Shown here: positions 1 to 10,245 of the stretch, in pieces
Numbering within the stretch: position 1 is the first letter of the stretch
Layout of the letters: every line of letters begins with the position of its first letter
Source: Cytospora piceicola
Lineage: Eukaryota; Ascomycota; Sordariomycetes; Diaporthales; Cytosporaceae
DNA length: 64,000 bases
Direction: 5' to 3'
Assembly (NCBI GenBank): GCA_023375675.1
Contig: JALQBC010000023.1
Span: forward strand, 62,001-126,000
The notes under the pieces: model-generated
Databases searched by the model: none
What the model was told of the DNA's origin: nothing
The model's input: the letters and a program-made list of their open reading frames with translations, nothing else
Position numbers and translations under genes: made by a program

Positions 1-1313
1 GTTGGGGTGGGAACATCCGGCCGCAGCTGAAGAGAGACAACCTGCAGGATCTTATTAAGAGGATCCCCCTTCTGGACTTTTCAAAGACCTTCAGGGACGC
101 GGTTACCGTATGCAGGGCGCTCAACATTCAATACCTCTGGATTGACAGCCTCTGTATCGTTCAAGACTCTCCGCAGGACTGGGAAGAGCAGTCTGGCAAA
201 ATGGTCCGTGTCTACTCTGACGCCCTCCTTACTATAGCTGCAGATGCCGCAGAAAACAGCGAGGCTGGCTTTCTCAATGGGACCCGAGGAGTTGATAGGA
301 GCCAATTTCGTCTGTTGTCCTCTGCACACCAGATATTTGCAAGACCTGAACCTAAAACCTCTTATGAGGGCGGCTTCTTGAGACATTTCTACGTGGGAAC
401 GGGAAAAAGCTTGCTAGCCGACCGAGGGTGGGCGTTTCAAGAAAAGTTGCTGTCTCCCCGCATTCTGCACTTCACAGAGGACGAGCTGACTTGGGAATGT
501 GCCTCTTTGTCCCGATGCGAATGCCGTGTTCGACGGTTTGATGAGGAGGTAATCTACGACTTGATCCGGCCGGAACACCTTGAGGATGCCGAGGGCTGGA
601 CTAAAATTACGGAGGAGTACACAGGACGGCAGCTGACATATGCAACAGATAGGCTGGCCGCCCTATCTGGACTTGCCGCCCAGGCGCAAACCTTTCGCCC
701 AGGGATACGATACCTGGGCGGACTCTGGGAAGGTGATCTGCCAAACTGCCTGTTATGGAACATCAAGAACCCAACTTCTTGCAAACGGCTCCAGCCTACG
801 ATTGCACCGTCATGGTCTTGGGCATGCCTGGACGGAAAAGTCAAGCCTCGGTTGGGCCCAAGATATTACAGCTTGCTTGGAGATATTGTGATCGATTATC
901 CAGCCACTGAGTCAAATCCATACGGGTCCCTGCCGGCTGGCCGACGGGCGACCTTGACTGCCACCACAAATTTATATAACTGCCGTGCTGTGAGGTTGAA
1001 GTGGTCCAAATATTATACTGTGTATGATGCAAGTTTAACAAACGAGGGAGAATGTCCTGGTGAGGAAACCGCTTCTTTTGAGGGAACGATATATCCGGAC
1101 ACAAGAGAGGACCTTGAGAGCTTAAAAGCTGGAGAGCGGGTGGTATTGATCAAAGTCGCTGAGCTTGATAATATCATCATGCTCAGGTACATCATCTTGC
1201 GCAGGCTCGGGGAATGTGACTGCACATTCCAGCGTATGGGGATTTTCTCTGGATATGACAGCTCCAGAGAACGTATGGGAAAGGGCATAGAGAAGCGTAT
1301 CACGATCATCTAA
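1..1313 (+). CDS. HET-domain protein, 5' end outside window
   Basis: The frame is open from base 3 to the stop at 1311-1313, about 436 residues with no intron needed; the true start is upstream of the window. The first residues (WGG, bases 3-11) are the end of the SY.WGG motif of HET domains. The other core motifs follow: YLWIDSLCIVQD, a VYSDA.LTIAA block, and RGWAFQEKLLSPRILHF at about bases 424-474. HET proteins trigger programmed cell death after fusion of incompatible hyphae; that role is known for the family and is inferred here. The C-terminal half carries no motif I recognise. It lies 450 bp upstream of a GC-rich aminotransferase gene, with a second HET gene beyond, so the window begins in an accessory-type neighbourhood. 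Confidence 0.9.
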   Translation, partial: WGGNIRPQLKRDNLQDLIKRIPLLDFSKTFRDAVTVCRALNIQYLWIDSLCIVQDSPQDWEEQSGKMVRVYSDALLTIAADAAENSEAGFLNGTRGVDRSQFRLLSSAHQIFARPEPKTSYEGGFLRHFYVGTGKSLLADRGWAFQEKLLSPRILHFTEDELTWECASLSRCECRVRRFDEEVIYDLIRPEHLEDAEGWTKITEEYTGRQLTYATDRLAALSGLAAQAQTFRPGIRYLGGLWEGDLPNCLLWNIKNPTSCKRLQPTIAPSWSWACLDGKVKPRLGPRYYSLLGDIVIDYPATESNPYGSLPAGRRATLTATTNLYNCRAVRLKWSKYYTVYDASLTNEGECPGEETASFEGTIYPDTREDLESLKAGERVVLIKVAELDNIIMLRYIILRRLGECDCTFQRMGIFSGYDSSRERMGKGIEKRITII

Positions 1314-1766
1314 GCTGCTCGAATTGCGGATCAAGCTCAAACCCTCGCGCACGAGGTGAGGACAATGGGACTGGCTGGCCAAGGTAGAGGTGGACATACA
1401 TGTAACCTTGCTGTCAGGCCGGGACGGGTAGAATTGGTACTTCTTGGTCGGAGTTTGGTATTCGAAAGGAGTTATAATGTATGGCGTGCCACGGGGGACT
1501 TCACTTATTGCATATCGTGACAACTGCAGGGGCATATCGTTATATCTATGTCGCCATCCCGCGACCCGCTTGCTTCATTGCCGATGCCGGGGCGGACCCA
1601 CAAGCGCACATAGCTCCGTAAAGACCCATGCCGAACATCACTCACTCCGCTTTGGCTTTGGCAGCGGGAGTCAGTCAGTGATAAGAAGGGGAGTGAGTCT
1701 GAGCGACAGGCATACCTTCACTTCCGCGTGCTCCAAAATCAACCCGATTCATTCCCTGTAGACCTC
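1314..1766. other. Intergenic, 3' end of HET gene and leader of BNA3-like gene
   Basis: 453 bp between a stop and the next same-strand start. Short open frames on both strands have no family resemblance. The region must hold the terminator of the HET gene and the promoter of the aminotransferase; I see no clear TATA box or other element. Confidence 0.5.
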
Positions 1767-3288
1767 ATGCGGCCACTCGTCGGATCAGCCGGCAGCTTAC
1801 TTGGTAGAAGCTTCACACAAACACTCCGCAAACCGACAACACCGCGTGCGTTTCATACAGCGATGTCCCTGACCGAAAAGATGAAGCCCGCGGCTCGTGT
1901 CGCGGGTCGGAAACAAGATGTCTGGTGAGAGACCGCGATAGACAAACACATTCCCGCATCCCACAATTCAGCACATCACTAACACGGCCTCCAAGGTCCA
2001 TCATCAACGAGGCCGCCGCCGCATCCCCCGTGCAGCCCATCGTGAATATGGGCCAGGGCTTCTTCGGGTACAACCCGCCCAAGTTCATCCTCGACGCGGC
2101 CAAGGAGGCGCTGGACCGCGTGGACTGCAACCAGTACTCGCCGACCAAGGGCCGGCCGCGCCTCAAGCAGGCCATCGCGGACGCCTACTCGCCGCACTGG
2201 GGCCGGAGGCTGGACCCGGAGACGGAGGTGACCATCACGACGGGGGCCAACGAGGGCATGCTGAGCGCCTTCATGGCCTTCATCGAGCCGGGCGACGAGG
2301 TCATCATCTTCGAGCCCTTCTTCGACCAGTACATCAGCAACATCGAGATGCCCGGCGGCAAGATCGTCTACGTGCCCATGCACCCGCCCCGGGAGGGCGC
2401 CTCCCGGACGTGCTCGGCCGCCGAGTGGACCGTCGACTTTGACCAGCTCGAGCGGGCCGTCACCCCCCGCACCAAGATGATGGTCATCAACACGCCGCAC
2501 AACCCCGTCGGCAAGGTCTTCTCGCGCGCCGAGCTCGAGCGCATCGCCGACATCTGCCTCCGCAACAACATCATCATCCTGTCCGACGAGGTCTACGACC
2601 GCCTGTACTACGTGCCCTTCACCCGCATCGCCACCCTCTCGCCCGAGGTCGAGAGGATCACGCTGACCGTCGGGTCCGCCGGCAAGAACTTCTACGCCAC
2701 GGGCTGGCGGGTCGGCTGGCTCATGGGCCCGGCCGAGCTGATCCAGTATGTGTCTGCCGCGCACACGCGGATATGTTACTCTTCCGTGTCGCCGCTGCAG
2801 GAGGCCTGTGCCGTTGGTAAGTAACAAACATGTCTATTTTATGCAACCGGTAAAGACCCCTATTCACTAATTCCCTTCCCTCCCCAACAACAGGCTTCGA
2901 AAAGGCCGAGGCCGAGGGCTTCTGGGACGACTGCGTGGCGGACATGACGGGCCGGATGGCGCGGTTCACGGCCGTCTTCGACGAGCTCGGCCTGCCCTAC
3001 TCGGAGCCCGAGGGCGGCTACTTCGTCATGGCCAACCTGGCCAAGGTGAAGCTGCCCGAGGACTACCCGTTCCCGGCGCACGTGGCCGGGAGGCCCCGCG
3101 ACTTCAAGCTCGCCTGGTTCCTGATCCAGGAGGTGGGCGTGGCGGCCATCCCGCCGACCGAGTTCTACACCGACGCCAACTGCCGCATCGCCGAGGACTA
3201 CCTGCGCTTCGCCGTGTGCAAGCCGGACGACGTGCTGGAGACGGCCAAGGAGCGGCTGAGGGGGCTGAAGAAGTATATCCAGGAGTAA
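1767..3288 (+). CDS. BNA3: Kynurenine aminotransferase (BNA3-like), with mitochondrial presequence
   Basis: Join 1767-1924, 1996-2816, 2894-3288 gives 457 residues. This is a fold-type I PLP aminotransferase of the kynurenine/glutamine transaminase K group, converting kynurenine to kynurenic acid with a 2-oxo acid acceptor. Visible are INEAAAASP and NMGQGFFGYNPP near the N-terminus, NTPHNPVGK (Asn222), SDEVYDRL (Asp250, Tyr253) and the Schiff-base Lys283 in SAGKNFYATGWRVGW. Intron 1 is 71 nt (GTGAGA...AAG) and restores the family sequence QDVW-SIINE; intron 2 is 77 nt (GTAAGT...CAG). The first ATG (1767) yields a basic, Arg/Ser-rich leader typical of mitochondrial import. Met33 (1863) would give a cytosolic form. 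Exons 2 and 3 are much more GC-rich at third positions than the HET genes on both sides. Confidence 0.92.
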
Positions 3289-3463
3289 GAAAGGGTTTGC
3301 CTTTTTTTTTTCTAGGTCGGGGCGAGTGGTATAGAATAACAACCCAATGACCAAGAATCCCTTGGCTCCATTGCGGCTGGGCGAGTGGTGTGTATACTAT
3401 GACTTTCCCTCAACATCGCATAGAGAGACCCTTCCATGAATATCCTGTTTGCCATCATCCTGC

Positions 3464-6043
3464 CTACATGAGCGCAATCAACTTCCAGACTGGATCCGCC
3501 TCCATCCAGGCCTGCTCTTCGATCATAGCATGGTTTACACGATATGCGATGCCATCCTCCCAATGAATCTGTAGCGCCTCAACCCTGGGAGTCGAGTCTG
3601 GATCGTTCGTCCAATCTTCGCGGCCAATTACCACGAAATCTTGTAGGTCATCGGTGGCCCGAGACCAATCCCCCTCCAGTTGGCCGACATTTTGGCCCTC
3701 GGAATCTATGATTTGGAATGGGTACCAGAATTCCGCCTGGTGTTCGACTACAAAAGAGGCCGAGGACGCCCAGAAAAAGAGAATGCAGCCATCTGGTATT
3801 CCTTGGAGCTTAGATGCTGTCAGACCGGGGCATTCTTTCTGAACGTCCCCCCAAGTCACACGGGTTCGGTCGCCTCGCGAAAAGCGGTGGGACTCAGGTC
3901 TGGCAAGATCTTTGTCGGTCTCCTGCTTGTTGGAGTCTGCCAGTTCTCCATCGTCCGCGCGGTCTTCGGGATCAGTCTCCTCCTTTCCATTGACTGGGCG
4001 AAACTCAAGACCTAGGCATTGATGCTCATAGCAACGTATTTCAGGAGTGTGGCTGTATATCCATTGGTCTTGTTAGGCAACTTCATCCCACTCACTGTGT
4101 TGTCAGGGGGTTGTCTTCGACTCACAACTCTAGGTAACTGTCATGGATCCAGATAGTTGGAGATCCGATCCATCCCATCCACGACCAGCTTGGCAATATA
4201 TCCTGATGGTCTCGTGAAGCCATTTTACCGAAAGACGTTTCTATGCGACGGTGCACGACTTCCTTTCGAAATTTGGTGTGTTGCCATGTCAAGGATGACT
4301 CGAAACGAGATCGGGGGTGGCCCCAAAGGAAGGTCTCGCCGTACATGCGCTCAAGAGTATCCGCTATGCCCTGGAAAGCAGGATGAACGTCTGCCTGGAT
4401 CCCAAAATTGCGCCTGCTGAATGTTTCAGCTGCTATTTTAAACCTGTTCCAGACCGAACCCTCGTCGAAAGTGGCACGGGCTATCGGCCCATCGATGGTC
4501 TTCCAAGCCAGTGTGCTTGCGAAATTAAAGAGTTCAATGCGGAGAGGCATGGCCGACTCGGGCTTCTCGTATACTTCTGGAGGCTCGTATCGAGACTCCT
4601 CGCAGAGGATCGCACCATCGCAAACCCAATATACCTGCTCCTGTGCAAAGATGAGACAGCGATGCGAGAGGGCACGCTCTTGAAATGTCCACCCTCTACT
4701 GTTCCAGTTACTGGAAGTGATTTCGCAACTTAACCAGGGTGCGGAGTTTTCTTTTCCGTTGATCCACACGGGTGGAATGTCGCATGTCGTAACCAACGCC
4801 ATGCCCAGACTATTGTCGTCCCGAGGGATGACTTCCACCACTCGCTGATCCCGACGAGATCCGCGCCGGATACCTGACAAGCCAGCATTGGCATCTACGC
4901 CGGAAGCTGCGATAATCGTGAGGAAAGCTTGCTGGTAGATTCTCCCCATATTACTGAGCTGGTACGTTCTGTCTTCCTTGTCGCCTATTTGTTGGCCCTG
5001 TCGAACGCACAGAGCATCGACCCAGAGATAATCGATCTGTAACTCTCGGGCTACATATATGGCGTCCCTGATAGTCTGCGGTAACGGCTCGTGTTCCAAG
5101 GCGTGTTCGAGTTGCAGATCTCCTTCATTGTCTAGTTCAAGCTTGACTTGTTTAGCATTGCCCCAGGTATAGCTCAGAGCTGCATATGTGGCTTGACTGA
5201 GATCGATCGCTTGGAGTTCGGTTATGCTGTTCCTCTTGACATCAACGAATCGAACAAGTGTTTTCAACGAAGGATTTCTGGTAGATGTAAGTATTAGTTC
5301 AGTAGTTGGCAATTCATAAGAGACACTCACGATTCACCAGAGTGTAGTTGCCCAGACTCCGACGGGTGCTCATCAAAACAACAGGTTACTCCGTGAGCCG
5401 TCTCACAGAGTGTAATCCATGAACGTATGAGACCCATGTCAACGGTTTCTGGCCGTTCTCTACCCCCGAATAGCATGCGCTGACCATCAACTCTGGCCTC
5501 TGGAGAAGAGTGTGGATGCATAAACTCATCAATATGACAGGCCTGCGCAACATATCTGTATACAGCCGATTTTTCACCTTCCGGCAAGATTGTTCCGTCT
5601 AACCTGGTACGATTCTTAAAATCCATCGACAAGCCGAGTCGCCGAAGATGAAAGTGCGAATCAGGGCAACCGTTGTTACTGTGGTCGCTGATTGACTCGG
5701 TAACATCGGCGAATACTGTAATGCTGGCAAACCAGGCGATATCTTCGTCATTCAAAAATTGTGTATTGTCCATACCTCGGGGGTCTCCCCGTTGCTGGAT
5801 AACGTGGTAGATGAGCCCGCACAGGCCGCAAAAGCCCTTGTCCTTGCGGATCCTGCGCAGGGATCCAAGGGGTATATACAAGTCACGATGGTCAGAATCA
5901 CTGGGGGTCTCACAAAAGGGCAATCCCTTGGAAACCTTCTTGTTGTTCTTGACTGCTTGCCGCGCTTTGAGTATATCCGATGCTGTTGGGCAGGACAGCC
6001 GAGAGAAAGGGATTTGCTTGCAGTGGTCGCAGAGAGTAGCCAT
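3464..6043 (-). CDS. HET-domain protein
   Basis: Complement of join 3464-4052, 4126-5277, 5331-6043 gives 817 residues. The ATG at 6043 begins MATLCDHCKQIPF, a Cys-x2-Cys start common in this family; an upstream frame extension lacks an ATG. Intron 1 (53 nt, GTGAGT, ACTAATAC branch site, CAG) and intron 2 (73 nt, GTGAGT, CTAAC, CAG) keep phase. HET motifs lie in exon 2: ALSYTWGNAK, YLWVDALCVRQGQ, IYQQAFLTIIAASG and GWTFQERALSHRCLIF. The N-terminal 240 residues form a Cys-containing region also seen in other HET proteins. The C-terminal exon carries WSWMGW shortly before the splice site and an acidic linker. Function (incompatibility-type cell death) is inferred from the family. It is convergent with the aminotransferase, only 175 bp away. 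Confidence 0.92.
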
Positions 6044-7360
6044 TATTGGTTCGTTGAGAAGGATAGAAAGGTTGAGAGTTGGAGTCCAGTTGAAAAGCCC
6101 GAAGAAGAAGGCTATTGGCCCCTTCTTGAGGTATATTGTGTGACATGCAGGTGAGTGAACCAATGGAACAAAGACGCATCTCTGTTGAGTGGGGCCTTTC
6201 CGAAAGAGGATAAGTAATATTCACCACGGAGAAGCTGCTTTGAATATTCCAAAGCGAGTTGAATCCGGTGATGGTTCCGAGTGCTAAGAAGCAATGACAA
6301 GGCTGTGGTGCTTCGGTTTCTTATGGATAGAATGTAGGTATCCTAAGACTGTGCTGCTGTACTTCAAGTGCTATACCGGTGGCAGTGCCTAACTGTGGTT
6401 CCTTTTATGATATGATGGGAAATGACAGAGGAGGTCCCGCTGTACAGATGGTAGGCAACTGCTTAATCAGTAGATGATCTCCTTCGGTTCATAGTCTTTG
6501 GAAACATTTAGGGGTGGTATCAAGAGCCTCAAGAGATTCGAAGCTATGCTGTGCGCAGAGTTGGTCCTGATTTGAACAGCTCTTTATAGACTCAATCACA
6601 GGGCAACGACGATTCTCCCTTATTGTCTCAATTCAAGTAGTTGTCCAGCAGCAGAGGGTTTTCGTTCCCTTTCGCTTATCGAATTGTTTGGTAAATCTGG
6701 TCTTCTACCAGGCTTGGTGTCAAGTTCAAGAAATACTTTGAAGTAGCTTTTGGGATAGGACCTGAGTGTCCAATACAAGGAAGTGATCAAAGCTGACGCA
6801 GGTCTTGGAGAATAAATAGAAGGACACAGTAGAGACGAGAGGCTGTAAGTTCCAATGTTCTAGGCGGAAGCATGGGGGGAGGGCCCCTTAAGCAGTCCCT
6901 GAAGTGAGGGTCGACCCAACTGGAGAACCACCCTTACCTTGACGTCGACCACACTAGACCACACTATGGCCTAGGTGTTATAGGCGCCTTCGACCTTCTT
7001 TCTGCCGTCGAGAAAACCAACTTCAACTCTCAATGCACAGCACAGCAAACAACAATCTTTCTTCAGTCTCACAACGACCGCTATGGGTTTTCAATCTATC
7101 AGTACCTTATACCGTCGACATCTCTAACAACGACGACCATCTCCGCTCATATAGCCTCCATCTATATGCTCACTTTTGTTCACTTGTACTGGCATGCCGC
7201 CCTCATATCGGAGCCGCTTGCGTCTGTGCAATCCTCATCATCACTCTGAAAGGATCAGACACTGGAGTCGACATTGTATCCATTCCTTGCAGTCATCTGT
7301 CGATCAAAACAACCTACCGCCTGGCAATTGAGAAAGCCTGTACGCTTCAAGGTCGTTAAC
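6044..7360. other. Divergent intergenic region and GTPase leader
   Basis: 1.3 kb between the divergent HET and Rho-like genes, so it contains both promoters. The last 330 bp contain a 108-codon upstream open frame (7033-7359, listed separately). I see no other conserved element. Confidence 0.5.
7033..7359 (+). other. Upstream open reading frame (108 codons) in the GTPase leader
   Basis: An ATG at 7033 opens a frame that stops with TAA at 7357-7359, one base before the ATG of the Rho-like gene at 7361. The predicted peptide resembles nothing I know and looks like non-coding composition. If the transcript starts upstream of 7033, this frame would have to be bypassed or followed by reinitiation, so it could damp translation of the GTPase. 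Alternatively, transcription starts downstream of 7033. Confidence 0.35.
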
Positions 7361-9441
7361 ATGAATTCCTCCAAAGCAGATAAGAAACAATATCACGATG
7401 TGCTCCAGAACATGGCCGCCCAAGCATCATATCCTCACCGCGTCTTCCCAGATTACATATACATCAACTGGGAGGGCTACATGAGGACAGCAGATCCGTT
7501 CTGGGAAGCCAATCGCCCAGTGACCTCCTGCATGTACCAGGCACGCGTCAATACCCAAGGCCAGATCAATACCACCCATAGGATGCAGCGATGGCTCCAT
7601 GAACTGCCAGAGCCAGAGCGAGAGCCAGAACCTCAACCGCCAAAAAGGGTTGCCCAAAACATCAGACCGCGCCCACTGTCTGCTCTGACCCCTCAGCCTG
7701 ATCGTACCCCTCGTCTTGATCGTACCCCTCGTCCTCCTGCTTCTCCCACCCCCGGAGTAGCCAACAAGTCACCAATCAGGCGCCTTCACCACCCCAACCC
7801 ACTAGCCCAGCACCCAGTACAGGTGCAGGAGCTTCCACCACCTTTCAAGATACCCCGGAGGAAGTCTTCCATTCAGCACACCTTGAGACTTGCGCAGCTG
7901 AACCCTCCTCCACACACCTCAGCCCACCAACAAAGCGACCTTGTCCAAGGGATTCAGCAGATCCAGCTTGGCGAGCCCGTGGAATTCAGAGGAACAAGGA
8001 GGATTGAGGAATCATTCGACAAAGGAACTGACACCACCCAGCTTTGCAACGACCTCGAAATGGCCGACCTTCAGCAAAACACGGCCGATTCTCGCTCCGC
8101 GAGCGCTTCCAAGCGTCACACCGTCCAGTTCGGTGAGATGCTAGAGGGTCTCAAGGAACATCTCCCCATGGACGAGATCAAGAAGCACAATCGCTCCGAG
8201 GTGAGTGTCCCTATAACGGCCCAACACGGCGACTGAAAGAAAGCATGCGATTGCGAACTGGAAATTGATACTTACTACACAGAGCACCACCCTGGCTGAA
8301 AGCCAGCCGCCCCAGAAGCGCCAGAGAAGCCGATTTGGATCCATTCGAAACCGTTTCTCTGTTGTCGGCACTCCAGCCCGCGACGACGCCCAGGATGGAC
8401 GCAAGAGCAGTGCCTCGACCATGATCCGCGACTTTGGCCAGGCCTCCAAGGGCCTCCTTGGCAAGCTGACGTTCGGCAATTCCAAGAGTATGTCACCCTC
8501 CAACCTCATGCGCGATTCTATTTCTGCTTTGGTTCCCAAACTGATCGATAATGCAGAGAACTTGAAGATTCGCGTGGCGTTCATCGGTGACGGCCATTGC
8601 GGCAAGACGAACCTGCTCCAGTACGTCCACTTGAAGTACCATCTGACTTGGGATTGAGGCGCTAACATATGCAGTCGCTTCACCACGGGAGCTTTCCTAG
8701 GCGTAGGTCATTTGATCTCGAAGCGAGAAATTAGATGAAACTGACGTTTAGGCCAAACAGGATACCGTGAACGACGGAGTGATCTACACCCGGCACATGG
8801 CCGGTCCCATGGATGTCGACAACTACGAGGTCGTTCTGGAGGCTTGGGACGTCTCGGCCCACCTTACCGTCTTCCAGACCAACCCTCTGACGCTGTCCTA
8901 TTTCGATGCTACCGTGATCTGCTTCGATGTCACGGACGAGGCCAACCTTGAGTCCGTCGCCGACAAGGTACGTTTCCACACAGTCGACATGAGAAAGTAA
9001 GGGTCACAAGAGATACTGACCTCCCGAAAATAGTGGCAGCACGAAGCCAACGTGTTCACTCCTGGAATCCCCGTCATCGTTGTGGGACTGAAGTCCGACC
9101 TTCGCGCCCCGTACCGCACCCTCAAACTTCGCTTTCTGGAGGAGAGTGATGACCAGCCGCCTGCTGCCACCATTGGCCAGGTACGTCAAGACGACGCGCT
9201 TGCGACCTCGGACAGACAAGAAGAGACTCGAACTAATCTGGCGCAGGGCGAGAGCACTGCTCAGTCGATCAAGGCGGCTGCGTACTTTGAGTGCTCGGCC
9301 AAGACCGGTGAGGGCGTCGCGGACCTCCTCGAGTCCCTGATCCGCATCAGCATCAGTGGCATTGAGGCCCGCAGGAACAAGTCCAAGGCGAAGAAGAAGG
9401 CCGAGGCCCGCAAGATGTCCAACTTCTTCCGCAGGAAGTGA
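7361..9441 (+). CDS. Atypical Rho-like small GTPase with long N-terminal extension
   Basis: Join 7361-8200, 8283-8487, 8557-8620, 8675-8702, 8761-8967, 9034-9180, 9247-9441 gives 561 residues. The first ~350 residues are Pro/Arg-rich and mostly disordered after an opening block with PDYIYINWEGY. The G domain follows: P-loop GDGHCGKTNLL (from Gly359), HRFTTGAF, YFDATVICFDVTDE, LKSD in place of TKxD, and ECSAKTGEGV. The DxxGQ motif is degenerate (WDVSAHLT), so the catalytic Gln is missing. No CAAX box is present: the protein ends basic, with SKAKKKAEARKMSNFFRRK. Donors are GTGAGT, GTATGT, GTACGT, GTAGGT, GTACGT and GTACGT. The acceptor at 8760 is my choice; 8751 would add three residues. The 69- and 66-nt introns (8488-8556, 9181-9246) are stop-free and could be retained. 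Nearest family is Rho/Rac; signalling role and regulators are unknown. Confidence 0.8.
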
Positions 9442-10245
9442 TGTTGGCGCGCTGCTACGGCAACTAGCCATGGCTGACAGCTTGCATATTCTCGCAGCCT
9501 TCGCCACGGACGACTGGGCACTTTGCATTTCAATGAACGTGGGATCTGATTGAAAGAGCGACGGAACGACATGCCGGGCTGGTAAAGAACCCCAGGAGAC
9601 ACCCACTTGACCTCATAATACACCGGGAGCTAGAGCACATGTCGCCTTGCTCCTAGGACACACAGGCTTGGGTAGTCAACTGCTTGTATGATTTGCTTCA
9701 GGGAACTGCGGACACGACATTCGGGAGTTAGGAACACGCAAGGATACGGGGATCGAAAGGCTTGTCATTTCAGGGACAGACAGCAAAGGCGAATGTTTGG
9801 GGATGGCTGGTGTTGGCCCTCACCCCTCGTATTGCTTGCGAGATGCGGCCTCTGTTTGCAACGGAGGCTCAATTAACTCGTCGAGATGATCATCGACTTG
9901 AGTAACGAAATGAAATCAATATGGGATTAAATTGAAAGTTCTCAGGATTGCTGATGGGTGATGTGTGCTCCAGTTGACCATGATTCTCGTCATGCTGTGT
10001 AGTATCGTGACTTTGATGTTCAAGGACGACGTCTCGTAAAGTCGATATTCCAGCACCGTTATGTGCATATCCGTCTTATCTTATCAGTGCAGCTGCCGAT
10101 AAGCGTCATCACTTCACTTAGCATCCTCATAAGCAACACAACATATCACACACTTGAATCTCACCACCCACTCGCTGAAAGAGAGATCTCTACGACTAAC
10201 CATCCCCTCACCGATGAGGATATCGTTCGATGCTATAGCTTCAAG
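9442..10245. other. Intergenic, Rho-like gene 3' end and DSC3 promoter
   Basis: 804 bp between tandem genes. It holds the GTPase terminator and the DSC3 promoter and leader. No open frame with family resemblance and no repeat seen. Confidence 0.5.

Noticed and set aside
1979..2827. 282-codon frame antisense to BNA3
   Set aside because: GC-driven shadow of the aminotransferase exons.
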